Shown here in pieces: positions 54,851 to 64,000 of a DNA stretch of 64,000 bases. The notes below the pieces were generated by a model that did not search any database, was not told the DNA's origin, and saw only the letters and a list, made by a program, of their open reading frames with translations. Numbering within the stretch: position 1 is the first letter of the stretch; each line of letters opens with the position of its first letter. The stretch is from Utricularia gibba (Eukaryota > Streptophyta > Magnoliopsida > Lamiales > Lentibulariaceae), in the NCBI GenBank assembly GCA_002189035.1, contig NEEC01000011.1, positions 992,001-1,056,000 of the forward strand, read 5' to 3'. A program made the position numbers and the translations under genes.

Positions 54851-55880
54851 TATTTTTGGGTCCACAGGCCGTTGTTTTTTTTGATCAAATAGTATCTACC
54901 TCTTGTTTCCCATTTTACTATAAATTCGGTTGTATTCATTATTTTGAATTGGAAAGACAAATACAATCACTTTGTGCAAATCGATTTGTGGGAATTCGTA
55001 AAGAAAAAGATGATGATTCTATTCCAAGAAGAGGAAAATTCGGCCTCTGTCAAAGACGTCACATCTGGAGATGCAAAACCCATGGATTTTAATCCTGAAA
55101 TGAAATTTCGGATTATAGAGGAAAGGTTAGATTGAAAGATAGTCAAATCTTTGTTTATGCCATTGATATATGGAAAAACTTTTCATGCCACTGGAGAAGA
55201 TCTTCAAAACCATTTTGATAATTATTTGTTGATTCGAGCCGATGTCACTTTATTAGCAAGATTATGTTATGATTTTATGAAATCTGAATTCCCCGATATT
55301 TTGAATTTCATGAAGTTGATTTCCGGCGTAGGCTGTTTTTGTTTAACAATCTCAAGGCCAACTTCACCCTATTTAACTATCTGGCAGGGTTATATGGCAT
55401 AAGATAAAGGTAAAAGGTATCCAATAACAATTAAAGTGCCTACTAACAAGAGAGTCAAGAGAAAGACTATAGCCGCCATAGGCGCTAACTTTATTCGCTA
55501 AAAGGACGCCCAATTGCAATGGCAGTGATTCAACCACTATTAAATCAAAAGATTCCTACGTATAGAGTGCATTATAACTTTATTGCAATACCAGCGTACA
55601 TACTCATTGCCATATCACTATATTCAAACCTTTACCAATATGGGACACCCTCTTCAAATAGTCAACCAGTTTATCAAAATCAATTTGATTTATCCATATG
55701 TATCCAGGACTAAATACTGATTATACCTGGATGACGAACCAATTCCATCTGACTATTTTAAAAAATGTTTAATATCTGTTACCAAACGTAAAAAATGGGA
55801 ATAAAAGTTGAATCAATTTATGGGTTTTTATGAGACCTATATAAATAATGTTTTATACGGCAATCTAAAATAGAATGAAT
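54851..55880 (+). pseudogene. Phage-type single-subunit RNA polymerase, mitochondrial-plasmid-like
   Basis: Broken frames can be ordered against a T7-type RNA polymerase. VVFFDQIVST near 54870 may be motif A. DKYNHFVQIDLWEFVKK follows. A Lys-rich motif B and YG segment lies near 55133-55175 (KIVKSLFMPLIYGKT). LARLCYDFMKSEFPDILNFMKLI is next, then KRVKRKTIAAIGANFIR and KDA near 55450-55510, corresponding to the conserved PNFIHSxDA region. The motif C equivalent (55573) reads VHYNF where HDxF is expected. The C-terminal MGHPLQIVNQFIKIN near 55645-55690 is like linear mitochondrial plasmid enzymes. Stops and shifts near 55135, 55400, 55500 and 55640 disable it. Nuclear organelle RNA polymerase (RPOT) is the main alternative. 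Confidence 0.72.
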
Positions 55881-57141
55881 TTCAAACACTTATGTTAAAA
55901 CATTTATATAACATAAAAAGTTAGAGCATACACTACTAAGAATATTAAGATGGGGTTATCAAATCTATGTGAACTCCTGTTTCTATTAAGCACCTAAGAG
56001 ATATATGGAGGAGGGGTACTGGGACCTTTTCGATGATGGAGAACAACGTGCGACATGATCTCTTTTGATCCCCTAGGGTACCTAGGCAGCGTGTAAAGAA
56101 CTCTCAGGTCCTGTTGTTTTCAGTGTCCGTCTGTATGTTTTCTATTTCTCTTTGAAAATATGGATCTATAGGTGTGTTTATAATTTTTTTAGGATATGTA
56201 ATAGATCAAATAATAAATGGATAACTTGTTCTTTTCACATTCTTTGGAAAAGTCCATCTCATTACAATCGAACTAAATAAGAATAACTCATTTGATCTGT
56301 ATTTTATCTCTTGTTTTTCATGTCGTTTGAGAGAAAGAGTGTCAAAAGGTGTGTGTGTATTTTCCCTAGGAATTTCTTACACATCTAAGGATGTTTGTTA
56401 TTTTGCAATGTTTTAAACTCATATCCTCACTTGATATATTTGGTATATCAGGAAAGTCCGTGAAAACACACGTTTCAAAGTAGTCTTGAGTGATTGCCCA
56501 GTGAGAACTCATGTAAGAAGCCATTGAACGAGTTCCAGTTTTCAGATTCGAGTTCGGATGGTACTATTAGGCTTCGCCGCTTGAGAATACCCTTATGAAA
56601 AAGATGAAACAACGTAGGAACTCATAAACGAGAATCTCAGCGCAGCAAGAAAAGTGATCCTTGACACAAGGAGCACGAGGAAAGCAAGCATACAAGTTGG
56701 TAGCTCTAGTTTTTTATGTGGCTTGAGAATGCAACAAGGTATGTGTGTATTTCCAACAGAAATGGTTATGCCTACCGAAATACATGAAAAATGAAAAAAT
56801 GATGAAAATCAATATGATTAATTGATGATGAAGAATACTTTTCAATTCGCTTCAAAAGTCACTAATTGTTACTATATTATCAATCACGTTAACAATTTAT
56901 CCCACTCCAATCATGAACGCTGGATAGCCTTGAAGACGTCAGCTGTTCAACCGTCCGCTACTATCATCGCTTGTTCGAGAATTCATATGTACCCATACAT
57001 AGCCAGAAACAGCTATTACTACTTAGTACGGACTCAAACATTCTAGGAAATCCTCTAATATCAAACATTCGTATGTTTAAACTTGAATGCAAAATCAAGA
57101 TGGGAGTCTTCTTAGCAACTAAGTGCTACGCCTTAAACATT
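55881..57141. other. No gene recognised
   Basis: AT-rich. It includes CCTAGGGTACCTAGGCAGCG near 56080 and two GTGTGTGTATTT motifs (about 56352 and 56742). It may hold the rest of a mitochondrial plasmid insertion or LTR pieces. I cannot decide from the sequence. Confidence 0.35.
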
Positions 57142-57366
57142 GACAAGTAGTAGATCTCGAATGTAAGGGCCTTGCTAAAGATTTAATCACATCAGAGTGC
57201 TTTAAAACACAATTAGCAAATCTCGAACAAATCGAGAAAATATGTAAGGAAGCTAATTTGAGAATGGATTGGAAAATACTACTAGTAGGCAAGATGGAGT
57301 TGAACATAAAACAAGAATGGCTAAGAATACCAAAAGTATGCATTGCAAAAATGATAAATGGATAGA
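57142..57366 (+). other. Unassigned open stretch, about 75 codons
   Basis: The frame is open without an initial ATG and reads CKGLAKDLITSECFKTQLAN, then KICKEANLRMDWKILLVGKM, to a stop near 57364. Composition is protein-like (charged and hydrophobic mix). I do not recognise a family. Confidence 0.25.
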
Positions 57367-58960
57367 CATAAAACCTATACATGTCATTGATTAAAAGATC
57401 ATGACCTGAACATTATTCTCAAATATGACTATGCCCTCAGAACTCGAAAACACTACAAAAAAACCAAAATACAACTAATCAGACAGAGAACAAGATATAT
57501 TTGATAGAGTCCATGACAAGAAAAAGAGAGAAGATAAAACATTGAAAGAGAATGAGCACTTTTTTCCAAGAACAAGGGCATATATGGAAAAGAAAAGAGA
57601 GAAAAGAACAATTCCAAAACTTTTTAGGATTCCCATAAGATTGGATGAAGTAAATGGAAGAGTTGATTAAACGCAAACAACAAATACTAATAATGAACAA
57701 AGAAAACAAGACCAGAGAAGAGCTGGAAGAGTTGAAAGAACATTCACCCTCGAATCAAAAAGAAATGAATTAGAAAAGTAAAAATAGCAACATTCTCGGC
57801 ATTTTTATTAAAATACTTGTGTCAGACAAAAAATTTTATCAAATTGCCTGTTGTTTTTTTCTTATTATTAGAATACCAATGGTTTAGAATTTTATTGCTA
57901 AACAACCTGCATTTTATCTCCAGATCGGATTCCGGCAAGTCACCGAGACCCGTTTCCATTGACGGCGTGCCTCGGGAGTGCTCTGCCCACAAACGAAGAA
58001 GGATAGCATCGCGATGGCTCAAAACCCCATGAAAGCCTAAGAACCAGCCGGGAGACTAATTCTTACAAACTTGTAGTAAGCTCTATGTCGCTGCTACAAA
58101 ATATATTACTTTTTTTAATTTTTCTAAAATTTCTATTTTTGAATCTAAATCGAAATCTGAAATTTTCGAAATTTATAATATAGATGTGAATAGAGTTAAA
58201 AAAAAATCATGAAATTGAATAATAAGGTTTTTAAAAGCTTTTTTTGTAATAAAATATTTGATTGAAAATAAAAAGAAAAGATGTGGTCAAACCACAGGTA
58301 TTTTGATAAGTCAAAAAAAAAACAACAGACATTTTAGAAAAAAAAATTTCTGACACAGGTAAAACACAATTTCTGCAACATTTTCCAAGGGTGATGAGAA
58401 CATGAGCTGAAGAAGCTACCAGTTCATTTAGAAGAGAAGAGTGAAATATAACCACTATATAGACACACCAAATTTGATTCTTTACAACTCCTATATTCGA
58501 AGTAAAATGTTGTCCAATTACACCACGAATTACAAAGGTCTGGGAAAGCTATATTGCTATTTTGTTTGGCAATCCACATGGATGTTCTTGTACTCATTTT
58601 TCCTATATTTGAAGTAAGAAGTGTATCCATGGCTTCTTGCACTCATTTTTCCTAACACGTGGCTCACTCTCCTCGCATAGATCCACTTGTTGTTAATAGA
58701 TTGGCAAGAGTATTGTGCCGATATATCACTCTTCTATAGAGTTCATTAATATTTGAGCTCATGAATTTACCACCATCTCTATGAGGTCATCCTATTGAGC
58801 TCATGAACATTACATAATTTTCGCTCATAAGGGCTGACATATTCTCACTAGATATAGTCTCAAATACTAGATAGATGGTGAGATACCCACATAACACCCA
58901 CAAGGTAGGACATCATTCTCTACAATTTTTCCCATGACAACACCCATCCACACTAGTCTA
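57367..58960. other. No gene recognised; AT-rich with one GC-richer patch
   Basis: Mostly AT-rich low-complexity sequence. The patch 57925-58050 is GC-richer and has open frames on both strands (for example RECSAHKRRRIASRWLKTP), but no known motif. The ends of this patch are not flanked by visible repeats. Confidence 0.35.
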
Positions 58961-60190
58961 GCACCATCCACAAGCTAAGCACCCTTCAACCTTGAGTCCC
59001 ATACAACTCACTTCCCTAACCTCCCAACACCCACGATCCCACCTCACTTCCGAGCCCAGCACCACGCCGTGCTTCCTCGTGAACCTAGACACAAAGATAC
59101 GTGAAAGGAATGAAAAGAAAAACAACGCATAACCTTTTTTAGGAGGAAACCTTTTTAGAAAAACCTTGAGTGCTCCACACCAGGCCGTAATTCTCAACTA
59201 TCACCAATTACGATACACAGTAAGAATCATAGTTCCTGAATCAGGTTCAAGAACCCAAACAACAATTACACTGCTATTCTTGCGATACACAAGCTATTAC
59301 ACCACCACTTTAATTTCCAACTTCTGATCGTCACTAGAGAGTCTTCTAAGTTACGTCCTTGTCTCTAACAAAGTTGCCATTGTTGAATCAGTTGAAGTCG
59401 TCAATGCTTCCCTTGTTTTCTTTAGATAATTCAGCAGCAACCTCATAGCCGTAGCAGTTATTCTTGATGGACTCGTATACCAAAAATCAGCTGATCGTGG
59501 GACCTGCTTCATCTGGCCCATTAGGAGAGTGAATTGACCCACCATACCTCCACTCCCCTCCCTCAGTAAACTCCACGATCTACGTGCACTCATGCTCGCC
59601 AAGTGCCATGCACCTTCCTACACCACCTAAGCGAATGACTGCATCCTACGCAACCTAGCTGTACCCTTGTGTGCCAAACTTTGCGTTACGCTCCCCATCC
59701 TGAGCGCTCATTGCATAGCACGTGCACAAAATGGCTGACACGCCCGTCAATATTCCCCCGACCCTGCGCAAAATATAACCTGTGTATTCGAGACCAAGCC
59801 TCTAGTTCCCAACATTGGTCTCTGAAGACTAGGGCTATCTTCTATTCACACATTCAAAGCTAGCCTTCTTTCCAACCAGAGTGGGAAAGAGACACATGAA
59901 AATGCCTAACAAAAATTCACCCCAACGGAAGTGAATAAACTTAACCCCTTACCTTCCGATTGCCTCCCCGAACCTGAATCTTTATCACCTGCCATGAATT
60001 GAGTAGCTCCACCCTCGCCCACAACCTCCTCGATTTTTGTGTCCATCTTGCACGATTTCTCCCATACACTGCTAACCTCCCATCTATTTACACTACTAAA
60101 CTCCCATCTATTTATATGGCTCCCAAGGCTTGGCCCAACATGCTCGGCCACGCATACTAAAGATTCATCTTTTATGTTTATATTCAATTA
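58961..60190. other. GC-richer block, no gene recognised
   Basis: Clearly less AT-rich than its flanks. Open frames exist at 59351-59602 and 59906-60187 (minus). The latter contains a tandem NRWEFSSV/NRWEVSSV pair from a short DNA repeat near 60075-60115. No domain is recognised. A decayed host gene or non-LTR element is possible. Confidence 0.3.
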
Positions 60191-61281
60191 TTATGATTGT
60201 ATGTGTTTTTCCATATTTATTTTTCTTGTTTTGTTGAAAAAAATTCATGTTTTTTTGTTGAAATACAACATCATGATTCTTTGTTTATTATCTCTTAACT
60301 TATATTTTTGTTACGTTATTTTCTACTATCTTAATTGTAATTACATGTTTTTTTTGGTTGTAAGAAAAGTGGTTTTTTTTCCTGTCTTTAAAATTATTCA
60401 CGTAAGGCTTTTTGGTTTTTTATTTACCATGGTCATGCTTTTCTTATTTTATAGTTATTTACGTGTGGCATTTTTGTTTGTAGCTTCAATCATGATTGTT
60501 TGATTGGTTTTGTGGAGTGTTTCAATCATGCCTAGTAACGAAAAGCTATAGATTAAACATGCATTAAAAGAAAAAGAGAACAACACTAGGACTTAATATC
60601 AATGTAAGCCAGATGAAGAGAGATGTTAATTCAAACATTAAAGCAAATAGTGGAAGTTAATTATCTTCAAGCCTTGGAAGAAACTTTTCTTAATCTTTCT
60701 CCAAGCTCAAATATTCGAGCAATTCCTCACCTTCACTAAAAAGTACATATTTGGAAAAAAAAAAAGACAATAATAGCTTGGTTGATTTTTTGTCTATGTC
60801 TGGAACTGGATTTGACCATGTTACAAATACTCTAGATGCCACTGAGGAATTATGGGCAGAATTCAAATATGTATTGAATTCTCATTAACACTTTTTAAAT
60901 TTTCTTGTTACTCAATATTTAACCATATTTATGTAGTTTTTGTTGAGGCAATATAATGAAAGAGTGTATAATGTTATGAGATATAACACTGGACAATACG
61001 ACAAAACTCTTTATGATGCACGAGAACAACAACAAAGGCACAGTGAAAAGCGCAATTTAGAATGATGTAACAATGATGTTGGAATTCAATGATGTAATCA
61101 GCTCAATAATTGTTACTTCAATGCTTTTTATGCATACGAAGAATGCCCATCTATTAAATATAGAAGTACACAATTCATAGTTAGTAAATCTACTCCAAGC
61201 AATGCAAATGTTGATTCACAAAATGCATCTAATTCCCCGAAGAGGAAGAAGATGGTTTCTGAGTTTGGAGAGCTAATGATA
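60191..61281. other. AT-rich decayed sequence
   Basis: Very T-rich to about 60530, then A-rich with short open pieces (for example VDFLSMSGTGFDHVTNTLDA near 60785, and a Gln/Arg-rich piece near 61020). It may be the remains of a protein-coding element before the LTR. I recognise no family. Confidence 0.3.
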
Positions 61282-61837
61282 TGATGAGATCATTGATGTC
61301 ATAGACAAAGACAATGAAGATAAAGAAAAAGACACCATTCCTTCACAATTTCACTTAGGCCAATCATTGGATTAAGAGCCAAAAAGAATCAAGAGCTACT
61401 AAAGGGATTATGATTAGCAAATCAATGAAGAATATGAGATTGAGTTCAATTTACTCAAATTGGACCAAGTGAAGTAAAGTTGGGTTATTACTTTCTAGCT
61501 CACTTCTAGTACTTTTATTTTGACTCGGCCTATTTCCATAATTATATAAGAAGAGTCTCATCCTTGTTTAAAGATAACTCTGATTGTAATGTGTTTTGAG
61601 AGTTATACCCCTTTCTTGAGTTCTTGTAAAACTTTATACTTATCAAACTTTATCTGTGGTATCTAGTATGGTTATTACTTCCATTTTCTTCTTTGTTCTG
61701 TGAGTGTGACACCATTTTCATAATTTGGGTTGCAAGGATATTCATTTCTTGAAGGCCAACTTCTTTTCTTGAAGTATTGCTTAATTTGATCCCAAGATTT
61801 GGTTTGCCAAATACTTGTTGTTTGGAGAGTCGTATCA
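61282..61837 (+). repeat. Family B-like LTR, apparently solo
   Basis: 556 bp, TGATGAGATCATTG to GAGTCGTATCA. The coding tail is degraded but visible (KNQELLKGL-like and EYEIEFNLLKLDQVK). Its 3' half aligns with 45323-45544. Flanks TGATA (left) and TGATT (right) look like a 5-bp target duplication with one change. No internal region follows. Confidence 0.75.
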
Positions 61838-64000
61838 TGATTGACTTACAAGATATGAATATTTGTACAAATTCCTCTATTGAGTTGGGTTAAAACTTGT
61901 CTCCGAAGCACCATATTTGAAGTATAAGCAAAGTATGGTGATTGCTATAGTTCAAAGTATCCCACTTCAGTTGGGTACTATTCAACTAACATCATTTACT
62001 AAAGACATTTTGAGCAACCAGAGAGAATTGGAGATACAACATTTTCCCAAACAAGTAGTTTATGAAATATCTTACTTTTGGTGCAATTTATGAAATATCC
62101 TTTATAAAGTTATGACTCGATATTTCTTGAGCTTGGATATAGGACCTATGCTGATTGTGAACAAATGTTGGGAAGCATTCAAATTGATTGAAGTTGATTC
62201 TTGATTTTGATTCCCTCATATCCTCCTACTAGTCTGATGAAAATCTAAAGGGCTTTTGTGCTTTGTTGAGTGAATTGGGTTCTTTTGCATTCATCTTATT
62301 ATAGGATCTACTTGGCGCTCAAAGTTCTTTTTCATTTTGTATCAGGTTTATGATTCAATAGTCAGTATTCACCAAAAATGATGTTTGATTTTAATTACAG
62401 ATTTTATCCTTTGGAATGACTCAAAAACGATGACATGTCTGCATATGAATAAGGTGTTATGTGGTTTAGATATAGAATAGTATATGCCAATATGCCATTT
62501 GGTTTATCTTTTGTACATGCCAGCACGAATACACGTTTACATTCCATATTCTACAATCCTACATTTTATCCCTAGCCTTGACCATTTATGTCTCAAACGA
62601 ACATATGATCTACAATATGATGTCAGCTATCTAATTTTCAGCATCATACACTATGTGTGTTGAGATAGTAATCCAAATGCTTCATCATCGAGTCTATTCA
62701 CTTTCTTTCCAAAAAGAATCCTTTTTTTCTTTCTTACACTTGTGAGACATCAACATTTCATCTAAAGTTTATACAAGAAATGAGGGGAAAAGGAAATTAA
62801 TTAGGTGGAAATGGTTGCAGCAATGTGATAGCTGCCTTTTGGGGCAATAACATTGTTCAAGGTGGCAAAACCGGGTTAAGACATCATAGCATTGAGGATA
62901 AGGATCATTTGAAATGGTACAATATGAAAATAAAGTTTTGAACCTCTTCTAAACCCCAAAAAATTGTAAAACACTTAGGACAGCAAATAAAAAGAAAAGG
63001 GGAGTAGTCTGCATGGTTGTGAGAATAAACTCGTGGTGAGCTGATTGAGTGTCTTAAAATCCTAAATTTTTGCAGGAGCGAATACAGATATAATGGAAGG
63101 TTCCAATGTTGGAACCATCGAATTTAGTCAAGTGTAAGTGGGATGATAGGTTTTGGGATACTTCTCAGTGTTTTTAGTTGGATAATGCAATTATGTGATT
63201 GACTTTATCTTCTATCACTTTTTTGTGCTTATTTACTATGAATTTCGTTATGTGATGAATATGAGTGATCCTTGAGTTAGGTTTCTTATTCAAAAAGGTT
63301 TGCTCCATTTGGATCTTAGTTCAGGAAGTTTTGGTATTTTTATGAAAGTTCAAAAGTTTAGTCCATCCAAGAACTATTTTTCTCAGTCCATTTTAAAAAT
63401 TCATAACACTCTGATGCTATTTGATTCTACAGAACACTTTAATCTTTAGCTTTCCAATGTTTTAAAATTTTTGAACTTGGAAAAGGTTTCCAAAAGTGAG
63501 TTTTTCTATAAACATATTTTGCTGCTCTTAATTGATTTGTGGTGCAAAATGCTATGACTGATTTAGAAGCCTTTGAAAAAGCTGTAGACGCACAATTATT
63601 TATGTAAAGTCTCCTTTGAGACAACTCCATATGGAGTGATAGCCACCAGATGATTCGAGGTTGAGTAAATGAAAGGAAATCTTTGATAGGCTTAAATCTA
63701 GTGAGTTTGGTGAAGGGGATGGCTCTCTTTTATTGATTTCACAAGGTTAAGGTTAAACAAACTTATTATCTTCAATTTCTAAGGTTGTCAAACCAAGGTT
63801 ACTGAGAATAAAAGGCTACAACTATTGATAACACGTGTTTTTCAGTATTCTAGGACTATAAAAAAAGTAATATTATGTTATAAAATTAAGATTTAATTCA
63901 GTATTTCTGTACTTTTGTGATTAGCAATGTATTTACATGTTTTTATTCCAGATTGGGACTAAATTCAAGATTTAGCCCCAATCTATGTTTTAATCATTTT
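61838..64000. other. No gene recognised
   Basis: AT-rich sequence without a long open frame, LTR end or RNA gene that I can identify. The longest open frames are about 60 codons and look like chance. Confidence 0.45.

Noticed and set aside
54851-55880. A plastid DNA insertion
   Set aside because: The translated pieces do not resemble the plastid genes I considered (accD, ndh, psb, pet, cemA), whereas T7-type polymerase motifs appear in the right order.
59351-59602. A host protein gene on the minus strand
   Set aside because: Short frame, no recognised domain, and no neighbouring exon signals that I can support.
1-64000. Centromeric tandem satellite
   Set aside because: No tandem array of 100-200-bp units is visible. 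The centromere suggestion rests only on the CRM-like elements.

Overview
This window is nuclear DNA of a flowering plant, probably a eudicot; the species cannot be named from the sequence. It is AT-rich and dominated by nested, broken LTR retrotransposons, with no intact host gene recognised. The layout suggests gene-poor, pericentromere-like chromatin.

The main repeat is a Ty3/gypsy family (family A). Its LTR is about 570-640 bp, starts TGATGAGCCCC and ends GGTCACATCA. The primer-binding site matches the 3' end of initiator tRNA-Met, a purine tract ends in GGGGGA, and the order is gag-protease-RT-RNase H-integrase. The end of the polyprotein, with a PGPMTRSK tail, is encoded inside the LTR; overlap of this kind is known from centromeric (CRM-type) chromoviruses. 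Family A copies lie at 1-4398, 13626-20161, 24983-29330, 33209-33612, 34830-38744, 39733-43438, 44739-45321 and 45545-52945. A related family B (LTR TGATGAGATC...GGGTCGTATCA) lies at about 20162-24982, 29331-30471, 43439-45544 and 61282-61837. A chromovirus RT of a third type lies at 12733-13620.

Ty1/copia elements are interleaved. Family C (LTR TGTTGGAGATC...TTGCAACAACA, about 323 bp) lies at 10294-12732, 30472-33208 and 46184-51745. Other copia families lie at 4399-7790, 7790-9920, 39091-39732 and 52946-54760. Two Cassandra-type TRIM LTRs carrying a 5S-rRNA-like promoter lie at 21840-22139 and 33965-34161.

The most unusual segment is 54851-55880: a broken phage-type, single-subunit RNA polymerase gene that most resembles those of linear mitochondrial plasmids (invertrons). 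This suggests transfer of mitochondrial plasmid DNA into the nucleus. From about 55900 to the end I recognise no gene apart from one family B LTR.

Structure recurs as well as sequence. Several elements have their two LTRs, or their two halves, in inverted orientation (1-4398, 13626-20161, 30472-33208, 46184-50883, and the tail-to-tail copia at 5905-7482). One solo LTR keeps a perfect 5-bp target duplication. One 134-bp stretch with the same frameshift occurs at two loci, which points to segmental copying. All coding regions carry stops, frameshifts, deletions or lost catalytic residues, so nothing here looks autonomous.
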